Source: Branchiostoma floridae
Lineage: Eukaryota; Chordata; Leptocardii; Amphioxiformes; Branchiostomatidae
DNA length: 64,000 nt
Direction of reading: 5' to 3'
Assembly: GCF_000003815.2 (NCBI RefSeq)
Contig: NC_049979.1
Coordinates: 21,656,518-21,720,517, forward strand
Part shown: positions 1-11,590 of the stretch, in pieces
How positions within the stretch are numbered: position 1 is the first letter of the stretch
How the letters are laid out: the number at the start of each line of letters is the position of its first letter
The notes under the pieces: model-generated
The model's input: only the letters and a program-made list of their open reading frames with translations
The model's database searches: none
Told to the model about the DNA's origin: nothing
Position numbers and translations under genes: made by a program

Positions 1-504
1 GAGTTCTGATCTTAATGGCCAACTTCAGACCGAAACTGTCGATCCGCAGCGAGCTTCAATTTCACAGAAATGTCAGAGCCGTTGGCGGTGGGCGGGAAAA
101 TGGACCGTTATATCGGCACGACAACCCCAGACCAGATCAGTATGGATCATCTTGTGACAACGTAACAGCCTCTTAAGTCTACATTTCTGTTGAAGTCTAT
201 CACTATACGTGCTTTACCGGGAATTGAAGCCTCCCAAACTCGTTCTAGATAGTTAGATTCCTTCAAACAGTTATCACAGCTCAATCCTTCACGATAGCCT
301 TTGTCTGCATTTTTTTTTCTAAATGGTTATTAAAAACATCGATTAGATAAGGTTAAGAACATTTTGAGATTGAGTTTGCGAAATGAAATCTGGAATAGAG
401 ATTAAGTAACTTTGTAAAAGTTCTTTCAGTCTTTGTAGAGCCTCTTAGAGTAGGGCGTTTCGGATGGGAGATATTAGGGTGCGACGGACCGAAGACACTT
501 TGGC
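1..504. other. No gene seen
   Basis: AT-rich, with a slightly GC-richer first 150 bases. No splice-bounded open frame was recognised. Confidence 0.5.
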
Positions 505-665
505 ATTTTGGCGCAAGGTGGTCATGTGGTTAGGGTTGTGACTCAAAATCTCGATATAAACACTCGAACCCATGAAAGGCCCTAGTGTCATGCCCTTGGG
601 AAAAGCACATTTAAGAACTCCTGTTTCCTCACTGGACTCAGGTGTAAATTAGTACCTAATAGTAC
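505..665 (+). mobile_element. Degenerate tRNA-derived SINE
   Basis: A box A-like GTGGTCATGTGGTTAGGG (about 519) and a decayed box B (CACTCGAACCC, about 563) are followed by GCCCTTGGGAAAAGCAC and TTCCTCACTGGACTCAGGTG, a body layout seen in many animal tRNA-SINEs (cTTGGGcAAGgCAC...TTCCTCACT...CAGGTGTAAAT). Ends are not defined. Confidence 0.6.
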
Positions 666-1748
666 GTTACGTGTTCTAAGGACATTACAAGCTGCTGCGA
701 GGCCCAAAGCTACACCAGTTCTTCCTGTAAAGCTATCTGCCACCAAAACGTCAAGACAGTAATGTATTGCACAAATGATACAGAAACCTGTCGTTTTGCT
801 GCAGTACCAAGGATAGCCACCAGGTGGCCCAAATGTTTTTGATTGTTAAGGCTCTTTCACTTATGCTGATCGCAAATATCTAGAAACACAAAAACACGGA
901 CAGGACACACAAAAACAAGACGCACACCCAAAACAATATCTCAATTTTTCAGGGAGGTGAAAATAAATAGGTACCAGTGCGGACTCTGGCTTTGACCGCT
1001 CTGCTGCCTAAATGACGTGTTGGATTTTATCTGTTGAATAAATTGTATTCATTGTTTAGTGTGTGACTACTTTGTAACTAAAGTGTGTGCTGATTTAGCA
1101 ACGCAAACCCAGTGCCTTTACAAAATTATCCAGTCACAATAATAACCTTCATTAATGAAAATACAGTGACAGAGATAAACATACTTTATGAGTGCATGCT
1201 TAAATTGTTTCAATAATACTAGCAGCACTGATAATTAACGATTAAAGAGCGACAGATGGCTTGAACGATCGCAAACTGAACATAAACATTTCATAATTGG
1301 AAGCTTGGGGATGGTTTTTGCAATTAGTACCTGAAATATTTAATTTACTGTGCTGGAGACCTTTTGAATAAAATACAGGTTCTTAGCATACGTAAATTGA
1401 TGGTGTATATGTTGTATATTGAAAAGATGAGAAAAGATATTAAAAAAACTCCTATAGTTTGACATCATCTTTATTGACAGAAATAGAAAAGGGACATATA
1501 GGAATCAAAAGCATATGATAAGGTAAAATGCCAAATAGCTGAAGTAGAAATAGTTTTAGAATTGCTTCAATTATCTTTTGTTTTATTCTTCTTGAATACC
1601 ATTATTTTGTATTGTTTGCAATTAGCCCTCGGGCATGAATTTGCAATAACGTTATCTATACAATCTTTCTGTCTCTGAGTCATTCCATCAGTTTGAATGT
1701 GACATGTCGAAATCGGTGAGATCAATAATGTGTGTTGATATACGTCCT
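666..1748. other. No gene seen
   Basis: Very AT-rich. The only structure noted is a decayed hairpin at 1617-1648 (TTAGCCCTCGGGCATGAA) resembling retroelement tails elsewhere in the window. Confidence 0.55.
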
Positions 1749-1925
1749 TTATATGTCCATTCTACTCGGACGGTGCTCTCGCCTCGCGCTCTCGGCAACT
1801 TCAAATTTGGCAGATCGCTCAAAAAATTGTATTAAAAGGATTTTTTTTAAATAATTTGTGTGTTTTTGTTGTCTTTTCTGTAATGACACCTTTTTGTATT
1901 TTGCATAACGAACCCAGTATGAAAT
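1749..1925 (-). repeat. Inverted related copy of the same dispersed repeat
   Basis: Read on the minus strand this gives TATGCAAAATACAAAAAGG, an A-rich stretch, then GAGCGATCTGCCAAATTTGA, which matches 45248-45266. It is AT-rich with no coding capacity. Confidence 0.4.
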
Positions 1926-2165
1926 TGTATGTAACACAGATCCGTTTAGGCACACAACGAGCGCAGCGCAATCGCCGCCTAGTGGAAAGAGTCTTTACAC
2001 CCCCACAAGGCATGAATAACACAAGACATCAGAAACCAAACCCATATCTGATAGATATCCACGCCACATGCGTCTAAAGGGCCATGATAGTCTTAAATGG
2101 GTCAGCCGAAAGAATAGTTCCCGATGTTTCAAACGTTGATGCCGCCCTCTTCCCTCGGCCCAGAC

Positions 2166-2412
2166 TCCCCTAGACGGTTACGATCTCGCTATGACCTAGC
2201 CGCGACCTCATATGGACTTGCGTAAACCCTTGACTTATAAATTGGAATGCCATGCAAAATGTAAAAGTATTCCTTAAAAGATCTAGACTAAAAAAACACA
2301 AAGCAAAGTCAACTTCTTTATATTTACGTTCAGCGCTTTGTCGAATCACAAAATCGCATCGAGATCGCAGCAAGATCGTAGCGAGATCGCAGAAAGATCG
2401 CAGGGAGGTCGC
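2166..2412. mobile_element. MITE-like element with inverted 11-bp-period iterons
   Basis: The right end carries six copies of ATCG/GTCG at exactly 11-bp steps (2353, 2364, 2375, 2386, 2397, 2408; unit GATCGCAGCGA-like). The left end carries four copies of the complement YGAY at 11-bp steps (2181, 2192, 2203, 2214). The arrays are in inverted orientation around an AT-rich core containing CATGCAAAATGTA. No coding capacity. Related core sequence occurs at 38971-39060 and 45144-45210. Confidence 0.6.
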
Positions 2413-3750
2413 CGGACAAGTGTAATGCTATTCTCAGTAGACTTGCACTGATTAATTGCTATAGGGGGGATTTTCTTTTGAACAATCAGCGGGGTAGAGT
2501 TGGAATTGTGCCTCGGCATTAATTGACTCTTGCTATCGACTGCAAGTACCAGACAGGTCTCTTATAGCACCGCACAGTTTCTCAGGGGAAAACTATAACG
2601 AGACGAGAAATTGAATAATATTTCTTCCTCCGTGTGTATTTTTGGCCGCAGTGTCCTAGTTTGAAACGCAAGGTAATTGAATATTGTAGATTCATCTCAT
2701 AGTCCTTTGGCTTGGCATGACGTGCTCTGGTCATGGCAAGTGAGGTTAACTGATTAGCGAATAATTAGAATTAGAAGTACTCACCGTCCCTTTCAAAACG
2801 TCCCTTTCAAAACGTAATTGTCCCTTCATCTATCAGGAAAGCTATCGCCCGTGGTTCAGAATTCAGGTCGTTGCTGTCAGGACAATACATTTTTGTTGTT
2901 AATATGCAACCGATGTGAATTTTGATGATGACACCATCATTCTCCATTACTAAACACATTTAGAAGGATTGTATTAGAAACACTTGATTCATTGTAAACG
3001 CTTATAAGGCCTCAGATTTCTTTATTGTACCTCAATCAGTAGAGGCGTTTGTGACGGTTTGGCGTATGTTAGTAAGGCGAAAAGTCTGTGATAATGATAT
3101 GCATTGATGATAGTATAAACCGACCAACTACATGTATATTTAGGGTTTTAGATCTAAGAATGTATAAGGTAATAAAGGTATTGCTGAAATTCCATTTTAT
3201 ACTGGGCGAAACCCCCACAAAAGCAATGTTAGAAGCACTATACAAGCCATTTATATTCGTTACACAGTCATGAACCATGGCTTGACCACAAAATGAGATT
3301 TCCTGCCTAGGGTTGATCTACGACAGCAAAAATCATACTTCATAAATTTGTATAATAATAATGCTTAGGATTTCCACATGTAAGGAATGGCAACATTGAT
3401 TTGTTGGTCAAATGCTTCTACTATCCAGTGTTCTGTTTAATGGCAAGAATGTGTATGTATCATGTCCTGTGAAAAAAACATACATATTCATAGAATTGTA
3501 TCAATATGATATAACGTTATGAACTTGAAAATATGCAATCAATGGTTGGCACTAGTATGTTAACCGTTTATTTTTTCCTTATGCTGAGTGGATTGTCTAG
3601 TTTCCTCGGTGATTTCTGCACAGTCTTCTACACAACACGCTCTACATATACATCACTCGAACACCTGTGCATTCATCTTGAATTCAATTGGATATATATT
3701 CATACTATCAAAGCTTTTGCTTTGTACTAAGTTCCAGTATAAATTGATAT
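2413..3750. other. No gene seen
   Basis: AT-rich unique-looking sequence. Opposing 61-69-codon frames near 3069-3278 mirror each other and are not convincing. Confidence 0.55.
2785..2812 (+). repeat. 14-bp tandem duplication
   Basis: CGTCCCTTTCAAAA occurs twice in a row. Confidence 0.9.
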
Positions 3751-3925
3751 CCCTGTAGCTCAACTGGTAGCAGTCCAACAGTTGAGCTCATCAGGTTATA
3801 ATTAGTCGGGAACGTTGAGACCCAAGTTCGATTCACGATAAGGGCTGCCCGGTTGGGGTTGCGCCCGTCACTTCGGAAATGAATTAAATGGGGTCCCTTG
3901 TTCGAGCAGGTACACGTAAAACTAC
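3751..3925 (+). mobile_element. tRNA-derived SINE
   Basis: The head reads CCTGTAGCTCAACTGGTAGC, a clear box A, and AGTTCGATTC (about 3825) is a box B. The intervening part is too long for a functional tRNA and no acceptor stem pairs with the start. A GC-rich body ending GTTCGAGCAGGTACACGTAA follows. No target duplication was found. Confidence 0.7.
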
Positions 3926-5962
3926 TGAAATAGCATCGAAACTACAAGGGTACGCACGAACGAACGGTTTTATACATACTTTGAACGTGACGAAGTGTCC
4001 AATTGTTTTAACATTGATATGCTTGTTAAATAGTGTGTGTATGGACGGACTGAGGGAAAACTTGACAATACACAGATGAAGATGTAATATGGCGTCCACT
4101 TTTAGGACATGCAGAAATAAGAAAAATGCATTAAAGCCCTAAGAGAAGTTACAAGTACACAATACATCATTATCGAATATCGGCTGCGTCATCAGTAAGT
4201 TTCCGACCGCTGGGACCTTGACACGTCCCATGCACAACAAATTATAACCGACCGTTATCTCTGGAGATTCAAATGCGCTGTCATTTTCCAGCCCAAGGCA
4301 TCAACGTGACCCACAGTGGTCTTGCGACAGTCGAAGTTGCTGTTTTTATCGACCACTTTCCATCAAAGAGATTGCCCAACACGAAATTAATCAATCAACT
4401 GTCTCACGGGGTCTTGTAGAAGAGAATGCTAGCTTTCTCCTCCGCTCTCGTATGAAATTCAATATACGAATGCTCTACAGTTTGTATATCACAGTGGACA
4501 CTATAGCTAGTACTTAGTCAGTGTCAGAACATGTCTAAGTTGATGACCGGGCAAAGATCTTTGTATGGTCTCTGGGCAAACTGGGCGGTTGTGTAATAGG
4601 GCTAATACAAAGCCGTGGGTGGAAGAAAGTTGCTACACATCACAAACTTACAAGGACCTTAGGTATATAGCTTTTGTCTCTTCGAATAGATCTCCAGTAC
4701 AAAGATATTGATAAGACCATTAGATCTGGACGGTCAGAGCCATGGATAACAACGATTGTACATTCGGGGCTTTGCCGCGCCGTTACAGCATATTTCATGG
4801 AGATTGCTCACTGCCAGGTGTACTGACCTTGTCTGTAAGGATTCCTCTCACGTTCTATGTCTCAGAAGTTCCCCCCAAGTACAGTCTAACGAAGCCAATA
4901 AAATGCAAACTAGACTTCGATTTTCTTAAAGCAGTGGACGTATGTTTGATCGCCGTCCCCCGATATGATGAACCTTTATGAAACCTGAATGACTTCGTGT
5001 AGTATGAGAAAGAGCATTGCACTGGAATAGAATGGTAACATTTGCAAGCAAATGCAAAATGTTTACATGGTCTGGCCTAACAAAATACTACTGTTTCTAT
5101 TTTTACTCATGTTCATCTTTGTTCTGCCAGTTGCTATATCATGTAGTAGTACACCACATGGCCTCTGCTACTTTCCCTTCCTTGAAGGCAAAATAATTAA
5201 CCAACTGTATATCGGAAAATACGCACAGTTAGCTAAATAAGTCATTCCACCCGTGGCCTTTCATTGCCTTTCGGTTTCATCAGGAGTGGTGTTAGTCTTC
5301 CTTAAACTACAGGTGCAAGTAAAAAATATTGAAAGAATTAAACCTGGTATTTATAAAAAATCTATGGATCAGGCATAGTTTATTCACGCTTTTACAAAAG
5401 GTACAATGGTGAGGAAAATCTATTCATGCACTTTCTTGTTTATTGCCATAGTTTTGTGAAGGAGATTAAACCACAGAATGTTATTGCTTTGCGACTAGGT
5501 ATTTAAGAAATTTCACAAGTCCAAAATTACATTCTAAATTATTTAACATTGGAAAAAATACAAATATTTAGAAAAATTGTCAGGTATGAATGTTTTTAAT
5601 ATACAACACAAGGGGAACATTTTCGTTTGATTTACACCAATTAGTAAAATAACAATATAGAAATTTTATTGGTGTGCTTTCGTGAATAGTTATTTCGTAA
5701 AGTGTGACTGTATACAACAGTTACTGTAGGGCCACTTTGACTTTGCCAGCTTAAGTATTTAGGTCTTCACAGGATTATGCCAGCATGGATTCAGTTTCAA
5801 CTAAAATCCCTAAATCGACTATCATCTCACGACACACATCAAGGCATCTCTTTGTATTTGTGGTCCCTGAAGACGCATTTGGGGACTAAGAAATATAGGA
5901 AATCATACTCTTGAGTAAACGGCTTGCTAGAGGAGTTAGCTGTAAGAGAAAATACCTTTTTA
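3926..5962. other. No gene seen
   Basis: AT-rich. Small frames at 4742-4981 and 5052-5240 lack splice support; the latter encodes a hydrophobic stretch with no recognisable signal. Confidence 0.5.
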
Positions 5963-6013
5963 GACCCCGTTCACACTCAAAAAAATGAAGCGGCTTCAAC
6001 GTCGAAGCCGCTT
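5963..6013 (+). repeat. Left terminal inverted repeat of the Harbinger-like MITE
   Basis: 51 bp, identical in reverse complement to 6610-6660. It includes a run of seven A and an internal palindrome with 10-bp arms. Confidence 0.9.
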
Positions 6014-6609
6014 CAACGTGCAAGCCGCTTCAAAACAATTACGTTCACACTCATTACAGACAATCCGATTAATCGCACACAATCCAAGCTGATTGTGATT
6101 CCGTACCTGGACTTCAGGTACTTTTTGTACAACATTGTTTGTAGGTTTTCTCAAACCCACTCTTAATAGTCTTATATCATGATCCAGAGAGAGATCTGTT
6201 CAAAGATATGCTTGTTTTTTTGTGATTTTTTTAGCTTGCTGTGGTTCCTCTCTCTTCGTGTGATAAAAAAAGCTTTGTTTGCTTCCCATTCCACTTGCCT
6301 TGACCCTACAGCGTTTGTTTCTTTCTATCCAGACATTATCATTGGGCACAAAAATTAGTAATGTGAGCAAACCTGTCAATGTGGCGTGTGTTCCTGCTCC
6401 CGCCGATACATGGATATATAACCTCCAACAGGGAGCAAATCGGAAATTTACATAGAATCTAGCCACATTGCGTTCACACTCGCGATTTCAGCCAAGCGGC
6501 TTGTTCACAAGTGTCTCAAACTACCTCCCAGGGATGGATTGCAAACGAGCCGGATCGGTGAAAATCCAAGCCGCTTGGAGCGTTCACACTCAAGAAAACG
6601 ATCCGGATC

Positions 6610-6660
6610 AAGCGGCTTCGACGTTGAAGCCGCTTCATTTTTTTGAGTGTGAACGGGGTC
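6610..6660 (-). repeat. Right terminal inverted repeat of the Harbinger-like MITE
   Basis: 51 bp, exact reverse complement of 5963-6013, ending GAACGGGGTC before the TTA flank. Confidence 0.9.
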
Positions 6661-7547
6661 TTAGTTCCTCATATTATATTGTTGATTAACAACATCAGAC
6701 CAGAAAAAGGACGGTTTTCATAAAACATAGGAGCGTCCGTGTAATTTTTCCGACTACTAGTACTACATCTCCGCGACTCAACCTCTGCTGGGAGAGTCCC
6801 ATCCGTTATTGTTGTGTGGATACATACCAAGTGCAAGTCAAAAAATTTGAGAGTTTGGAGATTAATTGTATATTATTTGGTCGTGTGTCTTTTCTAATTG
6901 TAGTGTGCGTTATTAGTTACTCATGATCATCAGCTATTGATGAACACTGCGTGTATCCATATTGACTTGTTGGCTAGTATATGGATACAAAACATAGACA
7001 AAGACCAAAACATGTATAATACTGCACCCTTTTATCAGTAAAGCCAGTTCCATTATACCCGTGACCTGGAATTTCAAAGACTGTTGATAACTTACTAAGT
7101 CTGATCTCCACTTCCTGTCACAATCACAACTCTAACCCCTCCCCATTCACTTCCTCTTTTTCCGTGGTGAGACGTGCCTGTTTTACTATTTTGCATTTTT
7201 CTTTTGTATTCTGAAGTTGACCTAATGAAATTCAATGTACTTCTTGCCGTGCCAATGCATGTAAATCGTCTTTTTAGCATATGGATTAAAAAAAATTGCA
7301 GAAACACAAACCGACAAGCAAACTGGAATGCTTTACCAGTCTGTACACAGGAGTAACAACATAGCTATTGCAACCAGGAACAGGACGTAACATAACGTTA
7401 AATGGGCGCAAGGAAGGAGATCTATTACTAAACAGCTGGTAGTGTGAAAGGTACAACCGCAATCGTGTACCTACCATCCCTTGATGGTGATTGAAGGAAA
7501 TCTAAATGTCTTCTATAATGAGGAACATTATTGCTATGTTGTCGCAG

Positions 7548-7768
7548 GTCATTTTTCGTAAGAGGCCGCACGCCGTCAACTGATTGCGGAAATGCTCACC
7601 AGTATACCATTAGGTTATCAATGGTTGTAAATATCCTGAGTGAGGCATGTTGCGTGAAATTGGGAGTGGTAAACCATCGCTGCATTTTAGAACTACGAGT
7701 ACATTTCAAGGTGATTGACTTTTGCACTGTTGAGCAACGACCTCTAGCGATTACAAACAGCTCTGCAG
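7548..7768 (+). CDS. Weak candidate exon, unknown product
   Basis: Acceptor tgtcgcag|G and donor CTGCAG|GTAAAT bound 221 bp with an open frame (phase 2 to phase 1). It encodes 73 residues, including HQYTIRLSMVVNILSEACCV and CILELRVHFKVIDFCTVEQR. Not similar to a family I know. A long frame is open on the opposite strand too, which lowers the weight. Confidence 0.22.
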
Positions 7769-8939
7769 GTAAATATAGATTTAGTACATTTTGTAGTTCC
7801 ATTGTCATTCTCCTGACAACGTCAACCTACACTAAAACGTTAACCTCCTTCTGTTCTTCAAAATTTTAGACGTAGACACATCCACCGCCAAACAAAAAGA
7901 TGCGAAAAGTTATAGAATCTAGTAGTAACGTTAATCTATTTTACCTTTGTGAAAATGTAGGTTTTGTTTTTCAGTTGGCTGTCTGTTTGTATATCCGCAT
8001 ACATGCATGGGTCAGTATAAGCTGTAAACGTTTTGTGTTCAGGTCTTGATAGACAAAGTTCACTATTTATTTTGCGCCTTATTATTTGGCAGCACTACAG
8101 CATGACTTCATGGTTTCGTATATGCCGTACATGCCGTGTTATTGATTGTTTTGTGGAAGACAGCTTATGATGTTGAAAAGATGCATTGTAGGTTTCAGCT
8201 CCCAGTAGCTTTTTTGGGATTTGTATATGTAGGAGCGGATAAGTTGGAAGAGAAAAACTATGAACGGGTGCATGGACCTGTGTGTGTAGCTTTAGCCAAA
8301 GTTCACTAATTACCACACATTTGTAGTACAACAATGCTGGTCATCATGTTATTCAGATGTCAATGTAAGTTGTAAACCCTAAACAGGCCTCCCTAATCAA
8401 GTCCCAAGCGCAGGTGTAGAAAACAAATCCATTACGAACAGGTGAGAAAGATTAGCAGAAACAGGTGAGACCTAAAACGTATATACATATACAGTGGCAT
8501 GATAGTACAGAACCAAGGGAATGCACAAAAAGGAGAGATTTGAAAGTAACAGTTATATAACAAGTAAAGTAGACTGGGTTTACAGACAATGAACTGATGG
8601 AGGAAATGAAGTTGCAGTACCTTTTACTTCCCTCTCTCCTTCCCTTCGGTATTTCTCCTGGCCAAGAAGGACCACTCCGTTCCACTTCAGCGGATATCTC
8701 ATTGAAGTTGCGGCAAGTTGGTGACGTTACTTCTAGGTTCTGATTGGCTGGGCGTCTAATTGATTTATATTTAGCCTTTCCACTGGCCACCTGGACGTGC
8801 CAGGTGCATGGGGTCAACGATCTCTAGGTCATTTTATCACATATAGTTAAATGCAGAAACGCGGTAGCCTCTACCAGGCTCCGTGGATCGTTGGTCAAAT
8901 AGTAGAAATTGGACAAATAGAGGAAAATAGTGTGCTATT

Positions 8940-8984
8940 TGAGTCGGCCGGCCGAAGGAGTCAGAACTCCTTGGGTCGACTCGA
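8940..8984. repeat. Nested hairpin
   Basis: GAGTCG and CGACTC flank AAGGAGT CAG AACTCCTT, giving a bulged stem with a three-base loop. The preceding GGTAGCCTCTACCAGGCTCC suggests it is part of a short dispersed repeat. Confidence 0.5.
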
Positions 8985-9360
8985 TACCTACCGTTTGGTA
9001 AGTTTTATCATGGCGGTTCATCAGATCGTTTAGCAAACCGACTACATTGTATAAGAGCGACCCCTATGTACAGAATGCCAAATTGCAGCTTATCCCAGCA
9101 TCACCAAGGAGGTTATATAACCTTCTAGATATTACATTTTAATTTTTAACTGTGAAGCTTCGTGTTTCTGTACATTTTTATACTTGATGCCTGCATGTGT
9201 TAAGCAATTTGTAAAATATTTGGTCGTTGTTTAGTTGCTCATTATCGGCCAGAGCCCCTCTACAACGATCCCATATCCCCGACCACCCCATTAAAATGTA
9301 GACACGAAAAAACATTTTAGAAATGCAAGTATTAAACGGACACACATAAAACTACTTTCA

Positions 9361-9400
9361 TTTTTTTTTTCAATCTTTTTATTGATTTTTCAAATACAAG
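9361..9400 (-). terminator. LINE polyadenylation signal and poly(A) tail
   Basis: On the minus strand AATAAA lies about 9385-9380 and is followed by an A-rich tail ending at about 9361. It marks the 3' terminus of the LINE. Confidence 0.65.
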
Positions 9401-9552
9401 ATACACATGTAACAATCATACATAGAGCAATATTACTGAAAGGACATGTGGAATACAAAAAAATAAATAAAACCAGAGAACATTGAGGATAACTTATAGA
9501 AGTGTACACAAATGGATATAACAAGGAAATGATAAACAGAAATTGTACTATG

Positions 9553-11575
9553 TTATTCACTATGTTTTAACGATAAAGCTATTTTCCCCCATTTACCAAA
9601 GTGTTCTTTTATCTTATGCATCCTTTTTGCTATACTATATTCTAGCCTATGGAAGTATGACATATATGAAATAAAGGCTTGTAGATTAAGAGAGTGTTGA
9701 CGGTTCTTGAAAATAAAGTGTTTGCCAAGAAGGATAATTATATTGGCAGAAACTGGACACCGACAATTCAAATCACCAAAAATAACTTTGAAAAGGTTTA
9801 GATTTAAATGTTCCCCAGTATTGACGAAAAACCAGTCTTCTACTTGCATCCAGAAACGTGTAGCAACTCTACAATGAAAAAAGAGATGGAAGACTGTTTC
9901 TTCATCTTCATTACAATATTCACATATGGGCGACTCCTTCAAACCCCAAGTGTATAAGGTCTTGTTCACGGTCAAGTATTTGAATAATAGTTTATGTTGA
10001 AACATGCAAACACTAGAGTCAATGGAAATTTTATAAGGTAGGCTATAAAGCTTTTGCCATGGTATTGGGCAGTTGAAATAGTCTTCCCACGTGTACTGTA
10101 TCCTGTCTGAAGTTTCACATAATCTGGCTTCATTCATGTAGAAAGCATATAGGCATTTATTAATATTTTTACTTTGTAGCCAGGTTACATCTCTACAGGC
10201 AGGGATGCAAACACGTAGCTCAGCTGAGGAGCTTTGTCTTAGAAAATGTTTCCATTGAGGAGGAATAGCTGACAAAAGTTGACGATACTGATAAGCTGTA
10301 CAGACATCTCCGAATTTGACTTCAAAATTGTCAAAAGATAAAAAATTATTCTCAGCGTCAATAATGTCGTTTACAAAAAGTACTTTTTTATTGAAGAAGG
10401 CTGAGGAGAAAAGGGGTCGCCCACTTATGCAAATATGTGAATTCAAGCAAAGGAGTTGCTGTTTGACTTGTATGCTATTTTCTGGGGGGCGTAGTGGGTA
10501 TTTCAACCAGCTTTGTATAACCTGTCGGAAAAACAGGCTGACTACTTTTTTAATCAAAATTTCGAAGTCATTCGTTTTAAGCTGTGCAAAAGGGAACGTA
10601 TTGGTTCTGAGAACAGGACTAGAGAAGGACAGTAGTTTAGAACAAAACCAATTTTCATTTTTGTGTAGTTTTGGCACCCAGGCGGCCTTCAGTTTGAGAT
10701 CGACAGCTCGCAGATTTTGAAGTTTTAATCCACCTTGATCATAATCATTATATATTGTCTTTCGCTTAATTCGCTCGGGTCCGTCACGCCATAAAAACTT
10801 AAAAATCTTTTTTTCATATTTGTCGAAAAAAGCTGACGATGGAGACGGGAGCGAACTCAATAAAAATATAAACTGTGAAACTATAAGTGTATTTACCAGT
10901 GTGACTTTCCCCATGAGTGACAGTGCTTTTTCTTTCCAGGGATTCAAAATCTTATCTATTTTCATATATTTTCGGTCAAAATTGATTGACACAATATCTT
11001 TAAAGTTTACAGGAATATGGATACCTAAAACTTCTGTAGGTCCATCTGTCCATCGAACGGGCAGAGGAGAGGGTAAATAGAAGTCTGTATATTTTAGAGA
11101 ACCAATACGAAGTACAGCGCACTTGTCAAAGTTAGGAACTAGACCAGACAACAACGCAAAGAGATCTAAATCGCTGGTAAGGGCGTTAAGAGAGCCAAGG
11201 GTTGGAGCGAGCGGAAAGCTGGAGTCGTCTGCATATTGAGAGATTTTTGTTTCGATGCCATGAATATTTAAACCTTTTATTTCATTGTTACTTCTGATTT
11301 TAATTGCTAGTATTTCAACACCCAAAATAAAAAGATAAGGAGAAAGTGGGCAGCCCTGGCGAACTCCACGGGTGAGGGGGAATGATTCAGAGATATACCC
11401 ATAGTTAATTACTTTACTAACCGCACTTTTATATAAGATCTTTATCCAATTCAGGAAGGATTCTCCAAATCCAAAATATCTTAACACTTTGAGAATGAAG
11501 TCTTGTCTCATTTTATCAAATGCTTTCTGGAAATCCGCTTTCATATTTGTTAAGTCACTTATTCCCGGGATCCTA
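9553..11575 (-). CDS. LINE ORF2-type reverse transcriptase, 5'-truncated (L1/Tx1-like)
   Basis: One uninterrupted minus frame starts inside the fingers/palm. Residues given count from the first Met of the open frame at 11670. Motif A is DFQKAFDK (from residue 46), then RGVRQGCPLSPYLF (101-114) and motif C QYADD (145-149), with both catalytic aspartates of the YADD box intact. The thumb and connection follow, with KIFKFLWRDG and DQGGLKLQNL, and a C-terminal zinc-knuckle-like CEYC...H....C (583-600) of the zf-RVT type. The block order and zinc motif fit L1/Tx1-clade LINEs. No apurinic endonuclease and no early RT blocks are present, so the copy is dead by 5' truncation although its frame is open. 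Similarity starts near IPGI (about 11571); residues before it come from flanking DNA. Family placement is from motif memory only. Confidence 0.85.
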
Positions 11576-11590
11576 TTTGCCATGGGGGTG

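Larger units (their letters stand above)
5963..6660. mobile_element. PIF/Harbinger-like MITE with 51-bp perfect inverted repeats
   Basis: The first 51 bases (5963-6013, starting GACCCCGTTCACACTC) and the last 51 (6610-6660) are exact reverse complements. TTA flanks both sides (5960-5962 and 6661-6663), the TWA duplication typical of PIF/Harbinger. Each terminal repeat also contains its own palindrome, AAGCGGCTTC...GAAGCCGCTT. The motif CGTTCACACTC recurs inside near 6042, 6471 and 6581. No transposase frame is visible in 698 bp. Confidence 0.87.
6664..9360. other. Mostly non-coding
   Basis: Apart from the weak exon candidate at 7548-7768 and the hairpin at 8940-8984, nothing was recognised. 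8620-8820 read on the minus strand has a CCAATCAG and a purine-rich leader, but no gene follows. Confidence 0.5.
9361..11590 (-). mobile_element. 5'-truncated L1/Tx1-like LINE insertion
   Basis: After the RT stop codon (9553) about 180 bp of 3' untranslated sequence runs to an AATAAA hexamer followed within about 12 bases by a run of A (T on the plus strand, about 9361-9371). This is the normal 3' end of a LINE copied from polyadenylated RNA. The 5' end is abrupt around 11571-11590. I could not find a target-site duplication by eye, so the exact 5' boundary is uncertain. Confidence 0.78.

Noticed and set aside
3751-3840. tRNA gene
   Set aside because: Boxes A and B are present but there is no acceptor stem and the spacing is too long; it is a SINE head.
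5230-5290. Second hammerhead-like CTGATGA segment (minus strand)
   Set aside because: Only a 2-bp CC/GG pairing encloses the GAAA; no stable stem II or other core parts.
8452-8817. 121-codon minus-strand frame
   Set aside because: Low-complexity, unremarkable product; the CCAATCAG and purine-rich part look non-coding and no gene follows.
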